From contig NZ_BAAAFH010000001.1 of NCBI RefSeq assembly GCF_039523435.1, forward strand, positions 4,772 through 68,771: a stretch of DNA of 64,000 nucleotides. The letters are read 5' to 3'. The stretch comes from Wandonia haliotis (GTDB taxonomy: Bacteria; Bacteroidota; Bacteroidia; Flavobacteriales_D; Crocinitomicaceae). Shown here piece by piece: positions 15,568 to 24,335 of the stretch. The notes below the pieces were generated by a model. That model saw nothing but the letters and a program-made list of their open reading frames with translations, searched no databases and was not told the DNA's origin. Positions within the stretch are counted from its first letter, which is position 1, and each line of letters opens with the position of its first letter. A program made the position numbers and the translations under genes.

Positions 15568-16662
15568 ATGAAAAGGGTAAAAATAAGCTCACTAAAAATT
15601 GGATTGATCTATAAAAATGAAAATTTTAACCGGGTAACACTGGAAGGAAATCATTGGCTAGGTTTCAATGAGACAATTAGATCTTATGATCGATTAAAAA
15701 TTTATGAAACTCTTCCTGATATGGAGCTGGTATCTAAGAACAAGGTATTCTCGGAAAATACTTGTGAAATTAATGTAAGAGAGAATGAAATAGCCTTGAT
15801 CTTTGTTCGAAATCATTTTAATCAGGTATTAACTACTGGGAGTTACTTTTACTTCAAGGGAAATACAGATATACAAGTACAGATTCATGATTTAAATTCT
15901 ACAGAAGAAATTACTTCAATTGATACAGCCATATTGAGAAAACAATCCGTTATACATCATGTAGCAATTTACAAAGTAGAAAGCTATGAGAAAGGATTGT
16001 TATTTCAGAATGGAAAGTATATAAAAGAACTTTCCGGAGGAAGTTTCGCTTACTGGTTAGGTTCAAAATCACTTGAATTATTAAAAATTGATTTGCGAAA
16101 TACACAAATGGATATTTCAGGACAGGAGCTATTAACAAAAGATAAAGCAGCTGTACGCATAAATTTCCAATTAGAATATCGCGTAACTGACTGTTTTAAA
16201 GCTCTACTCGAAAACAAAGATTATTTGAAACAACTCTACTCCAAAGGTCAGCTTGCCTTGCGCGAGTTTATAGGAACATTAACGCTAGATGAACTATTGG
16301 AATCAAAAGAAAAAGTTGCCACATCTGTTCTGGGGGCATTACAGCCAAGTACTGATGCACTTGGCGTTTCCATTACAGATGCCGGAATCAGAGACATCAT
16401 ACTTCCTGGTGAGGTACGAGAAATTATGAATCAGGTTTTGATTGCAGAAAAAAGAGCTCAGGTTAATGTTATAGCCCGAAGAGAAGAAACTGCTTCCACC
16501 AGAACAATGTTAAACACAGCCAAACTAATGGAAGAAAACGAAGTACTGATGAAACTAAAAGAAATGGAATACATTGAAAAAATAGCAGATAAAATTGGTG
16601 AGATCAAACTTTCGAGTGGAAGTGCAGTAATTGATCAACTTGCAAAAATTCTCACCAAATAA
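15568..16662 (+). CDS. Slipin (SPFH/band 7) protein without membrane segment
   Basis: A 364-residue SPFH-domain protein. The slipin core is at about 150-310, with RNTQMDISGQELLTKDKAAVRINFQLEYRV and ALGVSITDAGIRDIILPGEVREIMNQV, followed by a helical coiled region (LIAEKRAQVNVIARREETASTR) used for oligomerisation. Unlike stomatin-type slipins, it has no N-terminal membrane anchor but an extra domain of about 140 residues, so it is probably cytosolic or peripherally membrane-bound. Slipins recur near rtcB in RNA-repair neighbourhoods; their role there is unclear and may be scaffolding of large cage-like complexes. It lies directly downstream of the tRNA-like RNA and ends the locus at a terminator. 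Confidence 0.9.
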   Translation: MKRVKISSLKIGLIYKNENFNRVTLEGNHWLGFNETIRSYDRLKIYETLPDMELVSKNKVFSENTCEINVRENEIALIFVRNHFNQVLTTGSYFYFKGNTDIQVQIHDLNSTEEITSIDTAILRKQSVIHHVAIYKVESYEKGLLFQNGKYIKELSGGSFAYWLGSKSLELLKIDLRNTQMDISGQELLTKDKAAVRINFQLEYRVTDCFKALLENKDYLKQLYSKGQLALREFIGTLTLDELLESKEKVATSVLGALQPSTDALGVSITDAGIRDIILPGEVREIMNQVLIAEKRAQVNVIARREETASTRTMLNTAKLMEENEVLMKLKEMEYIEKIADKIGEIKLSSGSAVIDQLAKILTK

Positions 16663-16699
16663 GTACAATCAGTTTCCCTACAATCACCCTCATATCCCA

Positions 16700-16734
16700 A
16701 GACCTTGCAGACTTCTTTACTGCGAGGTCTTTTC
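16700..16734 (+). terminator. Intrinsic terminator after the slipin gene
   Basis: AGACCTTGCAG pairs with CTGCGAGGTCT (one wobble) around a 9-base loop, followed by TTTTC. It lies about 37 bp after the slipin stop and closes the RNA-repair locus. Confidence 0.75.
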
Positions 16735-16819
16735 ATTGATACACTTTTAGTAATTTAGCTCACTTTAGTATATAAAAACATTTGACAGAAGTATTCTTAA
16801 AAAATAACTATTAGAATAG

Positions 16820-18265
16820 ATGCTTTTTAACTCTATAGATTTCGCTATTTTCTTACCCGTAGTTTTTGCACTTTACTGGTTAATTTCTGATGCTAATCTC
16901 AGACTACAAAACTTGTTAATTGTTGCTTCCAGTTACTTATTCTATGGTTGGTGGGACTGGCGGTTTCTCTCATTAATAATTTTCAGTACACTGATTGACT
17001 TCCTTATTGGAATTCAACTTAGGAAACAAAACAATATCTTGAAAAGGAAAATTCTATTATGGACAAGTATTTTGGTCAATCTGGGATTTTTAGGATTCTT
17101 TAAGTATTATAACTTCTTTTTAGAAAATTTCATTGCTTCTTTTTCATTTTTTGGGGTAAAAATAAGCGCTGAACCGCTTCACATAATACTTCCTGTTGGA
17201 ATAAGCTTTTACACCTTTCAAACTCTTAGTTATACAATTGATGTGTATCGAAAAAAGCTTGAACCAACAAATGACTTAATCGCTTTTTCTGCTTTTGTGA
17301 GCTTTTTCCCTCAACTTGTTGCCGGTCCAATAGAACGAGCCACACACTTATTACCTCAGTTCTATACACGCCGCATTTTCGATTATTCCAAAGCAACAGA
17401 TGGTTTACGCCAAATTCTCTGGGGACTTTTTAAAAAAGTTGTAATAGCTGACAGTTGTGCAGAAATCGCAGACTATATTTTTACAAATTATGCAGACCTG
17501 AATAGTAGTACTTTAATTTTAGGTGCCTTGTTTTTCACCTTCCAAATCTATGGAGATTTTTCAGGGTATTCAGATATAGCAATTGGAACTGCTAGGCTTT
17601 TCGGGTTTGACCTCATGAAAAACTTTTCTTTCCCTTATTTCTCTAGAGACATAGCCGAATTTTGGAGAAGATGGCATATTTCATTATCCACATGGTTCAG
17701 AGATTATTTATACATCCCGTTAGGAGGAAGTAAAGGTGGAAAACTGATTCAAATTCGAAATACATTCATCATATTCATTGTAAGTGGGTTTTGGCATGGA
17801 GCCAACTGGACTTTCATTGTTTGGGGGGCTTTAAATGCTGTTTATTTTTTACCACTCCTGTTAACAAATACAAACAGAAGAAATTTAGAGACTGTAGCAC
17901 AGGGAAAATATTTCCCTTCTATAAAAGAACTATCTTCAATGTCTATAACATTTGTATTAACCGTTTTTTCATGGATATTTTTCAGGGCAGAAAATATAGA
18001 TCATGCTCTTAATTACATTACCGGAATCTTCTCTACATCTGTTATGGAATATCCAAACCTTGAAAATTATGATTACCAGATCACCCTATTACTTCTCATT
18101 TTATTCTTGGTTACTGAATGGACTGGAAGAAACGGACAATATGCTTTGGAAAAATTAGGATTCAAGTGGCATAGATCCATAAGATATACAATGTATTACC
18201 TTCTTATTTTTTGTATTTTCTGGTTTAGCGGTAAAGAACAACAATTCATTTATTTTCAATTCTAA
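16820..18265 (+). CDS. MBOAT O-acyltransferase (AlgI/DltB-like)
   Basis: A 481-residue integral membrane protein with about ten hydrophobic segments. The MBOAT signature residues are seen: His286 in RRWHISLSTWFRDYLYIPLGG and the catalytic His326 in GFWHGANWTFIVWG. Family members move acyl groups, usually acetyl, across the membrane onto polysaccharides such as alginate or teichoic acid. Five bases separate its stop from the next gene, an SGNH-like membrane-anchored protein, giving the familiar MBOAT plus SGNH pair for exopolysaccharide O-acetylation. The polymer modified is unknown, as no polysaccharide synthase is next to it. Confidence 0.92.
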   Translation: MLFNSIDFAIFLPVVFALYWLISDANLRLQNLLIVASSYLFYGWWDWRFLSLIIFSTLIDFLIGIQLRKQNNILKRKILLWTSILVNLGFLGFFKYYNFFLENFIASFSFFGVKISAEPLHIILPVGISFYTFQTLSYTIDVYRKKLEPTNDLIAFSAFVSFFPQLVAGPIERATHLLPQFYTRRIFDYSKATDGLRQILWGLFKKVVIADSCAEIADYIFTNYADLNSSTLILGALFFTFQIYGDFSGYSDIAIGTARLFGFDLMKNFSFPYFSRDIAEFWRRWHISLSTWFRDYLYIPLGGSKGGKLIQIRNTFIIFIVSGFWHGANWTFIVWGALNAVYFLPLLLTNTNRRNLETVAQGKYFPSIKELSSMSITFVLTVFSWIFFRAENIDHALNYITGIFSTSVMEYPNLENYDYQITLLLLILFLVTEWTGRNGQYALEKLGFKWHRSIRYTMYYLLIFCIFWFSGKEQQFIYFQF

Positions 18266-18273
18266 CACAAGTG

Positions 18274-19167
18274 ATGCGACGATTTTTAAAGAAAACCCTA
18301 TTTTTCCTTTTGTTACCAGTTCTTATACTAACAGTAGCATATAGTCTCTTTGCATACTATGTTAACAACACATCTACTGCTTACTATCTGGAACCAAATG
18401 TTTCAACTATTTACATAGGTGACTCGCATATTCAAAAAGCAATCAATGATAATATCATACCCAATAGTATTAATTTGGGACAACCTTCAGAATCTTTATA
18501 CTTTTCGTATTTCAAACTCAGAATGTTTCTACAACATAATCCCTCTATAAAACAAGTCTATCTGGGTGTTGGTTACCATAACATATCGGAGTATTATGAT
18601 CAATTTATATATGGTGATTTATCTGCATCTGTAACCCCTAAGTATTTTCATCTTTTACCTGCTAGTAAACAGGCTAAATTATTATTTTTAAGCGGTAAGA
18701 ACATTACTCCTTTCATGAAAAGCATTATTAATGAGGGTGTGAAAATCATTTATCCCGACACAAATGGTCTCAACTTTAAAGGGAAATATCAAAATCTTTA
18801 CGTAAAAAAAACTAAAGCTGTTGACTCCTCAATGAACAAACGTATACAGCACCAATATTACGATAATAATAGACTATACCCATTCTCTGAGCTCAACCTT
18901 TATTATCTGGATCAAATAAAAAAGCTTTGCGAATCCAAAAATGTAAAGCTAACAGCTCTAAATACTCCATTACACGACTACTATAAAAATAAAATCCCCA
19001 AAGTGTATCAAGAGAAATTACTTGAAATACTTTCTAAAAGTAAAATTGATTATTTAGATCTTTCTGAACTTAAGCTGAATGAAAATTGTTACATACCAGA
19101 TGGTGATCATGTTTCTGAATTAGGAGCTAAGATAGTATCGATCTACCTTAAGAGTATGTCTGACTAA
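18274..19167 (+). CDS. Membrane-anchored SGNH-like protein, partner of MBOAT
   Basis: A protein of about 297 residues (ATG 18274; a GTG directly before it at 18271 is possible). One N-terminal membrane helix (about 8-30) is followed by an extracytoplasmic domain with an SGNH-like block: GDSHIQKAI near residue 49 (catalytic Ser51) and a C-terminal PDGDHVSELGAK that would supply Asp and His. In MBOAT systems, such AlgJ/DltD-like proteins accept the acyl group and transfer it to the polymer. The 5-bp spacing to the MBOAT gene supports co-translation. The match is motif-level, so the exact family is uncertain. Confidence 0.75.
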   Translation: MRRFLKKTLFFLLLPVLILTVAYSLFAYYVNNTSTAYYLEPNVSTIYIGDSHIQKAINDNIIPNSINLGQPSESLYFSYFKLRMFLQHNPSIKQVYLGVGYHNISEYYDQFIYGDLSASVTPKYFHLLPASKQAKLLFLSGKNITPFMKSIINEGVKIIYPDTNGLNFKGKYQNLYVKKTKAVDSSMNKRIQHQYYDNNRLYPFSELNLYYLDQIKKLCESKNVKLTALNTPLHDYYKNKIPKVYQEKLLEILSKSKIDYLDLSELKLNENCYIPDGDHVSELGAKIVSIYLKSMSD

Positions 19168-19213
19168 CTCACTTTCATTTCACAGATGAAGTAGACCTGC
19201 TTCAAAAACCCCA

Positions 19214-20362
19214 CTATTTCTTTACAATAATGAGTTTCTCAGAAAACGAATACTGTTTCCCCGCTCCTTTTAATAAATAACTTCCCGGACTTAGTTTACT
19301 GACACGAACAGATTGTATATCATCACCTGTTTGACGGACTACTTCACGGCCTGATTGATCTGTTATTACAATAGTGTGAATAGGATTTCCTTCCGCTTTC
19401 AGATAAATTGCCTCTAAAGAAGTTGGATTCGGCCAAACTGTCACATTGCTTTCCTTAAATTCGGGAATTGAAGCTTGCTCTGCCCGTTGGTACTGGTTGA
19501 AAAAACGCCATATCTCAATCTCCGCTTTAAAATCAAGACAAACATTTCCCGTTGAACCCGGCACAACTGTGCCCGGCCATGTATGTCCTCCTCCTATTAC
19601 TTTAAATAACTCAACTGTATGCCCATTTATACCTCCCGAATACACAACTCGTTGGGCTGTTGCATTATCATTTGTATTATTATCCGGAACGGAAGTAACC
19701 TCGGGAGTTAAATTGCAACCGTTTTGATTTGCCCAAAAGAGAACAACCTCTTCAATCCCTTTCATTGTTGAATTTCCTCCATAGGGATTAACTCCGTCCT
19801 CCGTTCCGTGAATATGAATAACAGGCATCGGGTATTGAGGCATACAATCATTGTACATTGTAACAGACATAGAACCTGTTACAGCGCCAATTGCTGCAAA
19901 CCGATTGCTTTGACAGGCCAGATAATAGCTCATAAAACTCCCGTTTGACATTCCTACACAATACACTCTTTCCTGATTAATTGTATACTGAGCTGCTATA
20001 ACGTCAATCAGGCTCTCCAGAAAACCTACATCATCAACGGTTGATCCCAGTACATTACCATAATTCCAAAAACGTTGACCAAATAAGGTAGAACCGTCTG
20101 GATGTACTACAATAAACCCCGCTGTATCTGCAATCGGTCTAAAATCACGGTATTGAGCCTGATAGGCTCCGTCAGTCCCCAAACCATGTAAGTTAATTAC
20201 CAGCGGAGCAGGAGTTCCTGGAGTATAGGATGCTGGAACATAAAAAGAATAACTTCGCTCAATTCCTCCAAAACTAAGTGTTCCGTTCACCGTGTTCTGT
20301 GTCAGAGTATGCTTTAGCCCTCCTATCGAAAAAATTAAAAATAACACATACCGTAGTAGCAT
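19214..20362 (-). CDS. Secreted LpqC/PHB-depolymerase-like esterase with T9SS domain
   Basis: A 382-residue secreted alpha/beta hydrolase of the CE1/LpqC type. After a signal peptide (about 22 residues) come the oxyanion region INLHGLGTDG, the nucleophile Ser139 in GMSNGS, Asp189 in HGTEDGVNPY, and His260 in GGGHTWPG. The last 75 residues begin VTVWPNPTSLEAI and form a T9SS sorting domain. Relatives cleave feruloyl or acetyl esters of plant polysaccharides or polyhydroxyalkanoates; which applies is not decidable here. It is transcribed towards the MBOAT/SGNH pair. Confidence 0.88.
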   Translation of the reverse strand: MLLRYVLFLIFSIGGLKHTLTQNTVNGTLSFGGIERSYSFYVPASYTPGTPAPLVINLHGLGTDGAYQAQYRDFRPIADTAGFIVVHPDGSTLFGQRFWNYGNVLGSTVDDVGFLESLIDVIAAQYTINQERVYCVGMSNGSFMSYYLACQSNRFAAIGAVTGSMSVTMYNDCMPQYPMPVIHIHGTEDGVNPYGGNSTMKGIEEVVLFWANQNGCNLTPEVTSVPDNNTNDNATAQRVVYSGGINGHTVELFKVIGGGHTWPGTVVPGSTGNVCLDFKAEIEIWRFFNQYQRAEQASIPEFKESNVTVWPNPTSLEAIYLKAEGNPIHTIVITDQSGREVVRQTGDDIQSVRVSKLSPGSYLLKGAGKQYSFSEKLIIVKK

Positions 20363-20427
20363 ATTTCGTTTTTACTGCAAGATACACTATAGGATACGAG
20401 TAAAACAATAGAGTCCAATATATTAAC

Positions 20428-20465
20428 AAAAAAATGAGAGATTGTAAATTAATACAACCTCTCAT
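20428..20465 (-). terminator. Terminator of the large T9SS repeat protein gene
   Basis: ATGAGAG (20434-20440) and CTCTCAT (20459-20465) pair, with an inner TTGT/ACAA stem. On the minus strand the stem is followed by a run of T (plus-strand A-run at 20428-20434). It lies 28 bp after the stop of the 20493 gene. Confidence 0.75.
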
Positions 20466-20492
20466 TTCATTGTAGCAGTTTAAACGAAAAAC

Positions 20493-23483
20493 TTACATTT
20501 TTACAACTCTAGTAGTATATACATTACCTTTTACTTTCACTGAAACAAAATAGATTCCGGGTTCCTCTGGCAGTTCAACCGTATACGAACTAACTGAATC
20601 CAAACTCTTTTCTTTCACCTTTTTACCCAAAGCATCCATTACTATCACTTTAATAAATTCAGATTCCGATGAAATCGTAATCTGTCCGTTTGTTGGATTC
20701 GGATAAACACGTATTGTATTGAATACATTATCCTTTATTCCTACAGATGTAACCTGAATACAGTCAGAAATTACCATACACGTTCCATTATCAATCTCAA
20801 CCGCATAACTTCCATTATCTGTAGCTACAAAAGTCTGATTTGTTTCTCCGTTGATAGGTGTATTACCATTGTTACAGTCCAACCATTGATAGGAGTATCC
20901 CGAAGCATTTGCGGTCAATGTTAGTGCGTCTTCCTGTGTTATGGTATTATCAATAGATGCTATTACAATATCTTGTGTTTGCACGGAAGTATTACCGTTT
21001 CCGTCATCATAGGTCCAGGTGATAGTGGTTGATGTAGTAATGGGGAGTGTAGCGTTATGTGTCCCGGTGATTGCTCCAGTACAATTATCAGTCGCTGTCG
21101 GTGCTGTTAAACTTGTTACTTCACATTCTGCTGTAATATCGGATAGTGCTGCAACATCTGCCACCGGAGAAGTTACATCGTCAATAATGACTTCCTGCGT
21201 TTGGGTAGTTGTATTACCATTCCCGTCATCATACGTCCAGGTGATAGTGGTTGTTGTGGTAATGGGGAGTGTAGCGTTATTTGTCCCGGTGATTGCTCCA
21301 GTACAATTATCAGTCGCTGTCGGTGCTGTTAAACTGGTTACTTCACATTCTGCTATAATATCGGATAGTGCTGCAACATCTGCCACCGGAGAAGTTACAT
21401 CGTCAATAATGACTTCCTGTGTTTGAGTAGAAGTATTTCCATTCCCGTCATCATACGTCCAGGTGATGGTTGTTGTTGTGGCAATGGGAAATGTTGCATC
21501 ATGTGTCCCGGTGATTGCACCTGTACAATTATCAGTCGCTGTTGGTGCTGTTAAACTTGTTACTTCACATTCTGCTGTAATATCGGATAGTGCTGCAACA
21601 TCTGCCACCGGAGAAGTTACATCGTCAATAATGACTTCCTGCGTTTGGGTAGTTGTATTACCATTCCCGTCATCATACGTCCAGGTGATAGTGGTTGTTG
21701 TGGTAATGGGGAGTGTAGCGTTATTTGTCCCGGTGATTGCTCCAGTACAATTATCAGTCGCTGTCGGTGCTGTTAAACTGGTTACTTCACATTCTGCTAT
21801 AATATCGGATAGTGTAGCAACATCGGCTACCGGAGAAGTTACATCGTCAATAATGACTTCCTGTGTTTGGGTAGAAGTATTTCCATTGCCGTCATCATAC
21901 GTCCAGGTGATAGTGGTTGTTGTGGTAATCGGGAGTGTTGCATCATGTGTCCCGGTGATTACTTCTCCACAGTTTGTAGAAGCAGTCGGAGCTACCAAAG
22001 TACTAACACTACATTCATCACTGATTGCTGTTAGCGATGTAACATCAGGTGTTATTGTAGTTGTTATACAGGCTTGAGAGAGCATTAACTGATAATAGTC
22101 AAATCCTCCATTTGAAGTCATAGTATGCTCACCTGTCCCGGGATCAAAATCACGTATTCCCCTAAAAGATCCTACTACTAAAACGTTGTTATTTGCATCA
22201 ACAGCGATACTTTCTCCATTTGCGGGCACCAGTCCTCCGGAATTAAACGCCCAAACAAAATCACCAGTTACATCCAGCTTTACTACAAAGTAATCCTCAT
22301 CGGGTACGTCTAAAATATACTCACCTGCTCCCGGATCGAAATCACATGCTTCGTCAAAATCACCTGTTATATAAACATTATCATCAGCATCTATTGCAAT
22401 TCCGGCACCTGATCCATGACCGCCAACCCCGCCAAAATTCTTTGCCCATAAGTAGTTCCCGCTGGCATCTAACTGAAGTACAAAACAATCATACGGAGAT
22501 CCAATAGAAGTTAACTCTGAAACCCCGGCATTAGGATCAAAATCCACAGTTCCTCTGAATTCTCCCGTTACTACAATATCTCCTGCGGAATTTATATTAA
22601 TATCACGCGAAGTATCACTATTAACCCCACCAATCGTTTTACTCCATATATAGTCTCCTGATGTATTCAATTTAAGAATAAATACATCTTTAAATCCATT
22701 CGAAGTATAAGAAACCGTTCCTACACCAGGATCAAGATCTACCGTACTTTGCACCGCTCCTGTTACGATTGGATTTCCAAGTTCGTCCAAAATCAAACTA
22801 ACTCCTGTGTCATATCCCGCACCTCCTAACTGCTTTACCCAAAGGAAATCCCCATTGTTATCTAATTTTTGAATAAATACATCACTGTTTCCTTCGGATG
22901 ACAAAGATGCAACTCCTGCACCAGGATCAAAGTCAACGGTCCCCCAAAAAGAGCCAACAGTATAGACAGATCCATCTGCGGCAACCTGAATTGATCGTGG
23001 TTGATCTCTATCCGATCCTCCAAACGTTTTCACCCAATCGAAAGCTCCTGACGCAGTTAATTTCAATATAAAGCTATCTGAATCACCTTGAGAAGTAGCT
23101 GATTCTACACCGCTGTTAGGGTCAAGGTCAGTAGTTCCTTCAAATTCTCCCGTAAGATAAATGTTTCCAGAAGCATCTGTTGTCATTTCAAAAAAACGAA
23201 CTCCCAAATTACTTGTTAATGTCTTCATCATAAGCAGATTTCCAGCCGGATCCTTTTTATACATTCTTGCCGAAGGAATTGATGTAGCATTATACCTTGC
23301 AACTAGCATATAATTATTCCCTGCATTATCTATATGGACATCATATCCACCATCACTAGATGCCGTCCCATCGGAATAACTCCATTCATAGGTAGGTTGA
23401 GCAAAAGAAAAAGTGGTTAACAAGACAAAAGCTGCAAAAACCTGTAATCGTATTCGTTTATTCATTTTTCTGTTTTTATTCAT
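20493..23483 (-). CDS. Large secreted beta-propeller and HYR-like repeat protein with T9SS domain
   Basis: About 996 residues, with ATG 23483 preferred over TTG 23495. Signal peptide ends near FSFAQ. The N-terminal half has about nine SBBP-type propeller repeats of the form GDF.WVK..GG...D.. and VTGEF.GTVDFDPGAGV. The middle has five near-identical 74-residue units with TAPTATDNCTGAITGT and ITWTYDDGNGNTSTQTQ, HYR/Ig-like in character. The end (IRVYPNPTNGQITI onward) is a T9SS sorting domain. It is probably a long, repetitive cell-surface protein, possibly adhesive; no catalytic motif is seen. Repeat units are almost identical at DNA level, so copy number may vary between strains. Confidence 0.87.
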   Translation of the reverse strand: MNKNRKMNKRIRLQVFAAFVLLTTFSFAQPTYEWSYSDGTASSDGGYDVHIDNAGNNYMLVARYNATSIPSARMYKKDPAGNLLMMKTLTSNLGVRFFEMTTDASGNIYLTGEFEGTTDLDPNSGVESATSQGDSDSFILKLTASGAFDWVKTFGGSDRDQPRSIQVAADGSVYTVGSFWGTVDFDPGAGVASLSSEGNSDVFIQKLDNNGDFLWVKQLGGAGYDTGVSLILDELGNPIVTGAVQSTVDLDPGVGTVSYTSNGFKDVFILKLNTSGDYIWSKTIGGVNSDTSRDININSAGDIVVTGEFRGTVDFDPNAGVSELTSIGSPYDCFVLQLDASGNYLWAKNFGGVGGHGSGAGIAIDADDNVYITGDFDEACDFDPGAGEYILDVPDEDYFVVKLDVTGDFVWAFNSGGLVPANGESIAVDANNNVLVVGSFRGIRDFDPGTGEHTMTSNGGFDYYQLMLSQACITTTITPDVTSLTAISDECSVSTLVAPTASTNCGEVITGTHDATLPITTTTTITWTYDDGNGNTSTQTQEVIIDDVTSPVADVATLSDIIAECEVTSLTAPTATDNCTGAITGTNNATLPITTTTTITWTYDDGNGNTTTQTQEVIIDDVTSPVADVAALSDITAECEVTSLTAPTATDNCTGAITGTHDATFPIATTTTITWTYDDGNGNTSTQTQEVIIDDVTSPVADVAALSDIIAECEVTSLTAPTATDNCTGAITGTNNATLPITTTTTITWTYDDGNGNTTTQTQEVIIDDVTSPVADVAALSDITAECEVTSLTAPTATDNCTGAITGTHNATLPITTSTTITWTYDDGNGNTSVQTQDIVIASIDNTITQEDALTLTANASGYSYQWLDCNNGNTPINGETNQTFVATDNGSYAVEIDNGTCMVISDCIQVTSVGIKDNVFNTIRVYPNPTNGQITISSESEFIKVIVMDALGKKVKEKSLDSVSSYTVELPEEPGIYFVSVKVKGNVYTTRVVKM
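20955..22064 (-). repeat. Five tandem 222-bp repeats inside the surface protein gene
   Basis: The same landmark (GTCCAG in the WTYDDG codons) recurs at 21013, 21235, 21457, 21679 and 21901, exactly 222 bp apart, which is 74 codons. The three central copies differ by only a few bases. This keeps the reading frame whatever the copy number, as expected for recombination-driven length variation. Outer boundaries are approximate. Confidence 0.85.
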
Positions 23484-23585
23484 TTTGGTTTTCAAATATA
23501 TCGAAGTATAAACTCTATAAAAGTAGATTTATGTAGTTGGCAGTCTATTTACAAAAGTTGGTGGAATCTAATTATCAATCGGTAA

Positions 23586-24335
23586 TTAACTAAATCGGGC
23601 TATGAAATCCTGTTTTCGGCTACGGCTTACTTTTAACTCTGATCCATTCACCATTTCCACATATCCATCATCAGCTTTTTTAAACCCTGTCACATGGCGC
23701 AGGTTGATAACCGTACTTTGGTGAATTCTAAAAAAACCCTGTTCAGAAAGCAAACGTTCATATTCACCCAGATTTTTACTTGTGGTTACTTTGGTTCCAT
23801 CTTTCATTATAATATGGGTATAGTTTCTGTCTCCTTCCAGATGTATGATTGATTTAATTTCCAACACCCTGAAACCATCCACATTATTCACAACCAGTTT
23901 TTGAATTTCTCCATCAGCACCATAATTTTCAACAAGAATCCGTACCCGTTTATCCCGTTCCATCTTTTGTTGTCGTGTTTTTTCAGCCAGTTTTTCAACA
24001 CTTTGGATAAGATCAACCGATTTAATGGGTTTCAACAAATAATCAAATGCACTGAATCGAAATGCCTTGATAGCAAATTCATTATAGGCTGTAATAAAAA
24101 TAACCTCGAAATCTATCTGATCAAATTTTTCGAGCAGATCAAAACCTGTTCCCGTTTTCATCTGTACATCAAGGAAAACCAGATCCGGTTTTTTTTCCCT
24201 AATAATGGAATACCCAGTCTCGACATCATCCCCCTCACCAACAATAACCAGTGCTTCACTTAGTTTTTTTTGTACCAGATTTTTCAATAAAAACCGGGCA
24301 TCTTTTTCATCATCTATAATTACAACTCGTATCAT
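23586..24335 (-). CDS. LytTR-family response regulator
   Basis: A 249-residue regulator starting at ATG 24335, which overlaps the TAA of the upstream kinase gene by one base (TAATG); an in-frame upstream start at 24362 would run into the kinase gene. Receiver domain with acidic IDDE (7-10), phospho-Asp56 in VFLDVQM and Lys in YLLKPIK. The C-terminal LytTR domain contains GFFRIHQSTVINLRHV. Cognate regulator of the TPR kinase encoded just upstream. Targets unknown; the neighbouring T9SS repeat protein gene 90 bp downstream is on the same strand. Confidence 0.93.
   Translation of the reverse strand: MIRVVIIDDEKDARFLLKNLVQKKLSEALVIVGEGDDVETGYSIIREKKPDLVFLDVQMKTGTGFDLLEKFDQIDFEVIFITAYNEFAIKAFRFSAFDYLLKPIKSVDLIQSVEKLAEKTRQQKMERDKRVRILVENYGADGEIQKLVVNNVDGFRVLEIKSIIHLEGDRNYTHIIMKDGTKVTTSKNLGEYERLLSEQGFFRIHQSTVINLRHVTGFKKADDGYVEMVNGSELKVSRSRKQDFIARFS

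Noticed and set aside
8661..16734. RtcA cyclase, RtcR activator or Ro/TROVE (Rsr) gene in the repair locus
   Set aside because: None of the proteins shows a cyclase, CARF/sigma-54 or TROVE pattern; the locus lacks these within the window.
20955..22064. CRISPR-like or non-coding tandem repeat
   Set aside because: Units are 222 bp, contiguous and in frame with a clear protein repeat; no spacer/repeat pattern.
21019..22077. Long open frames on the plus strand opposite the surface-protein repeats
   Set aside because: They mirror the codon periodicity of the minus-strand repeats, have valine-rich low-complexity translations and no start context.
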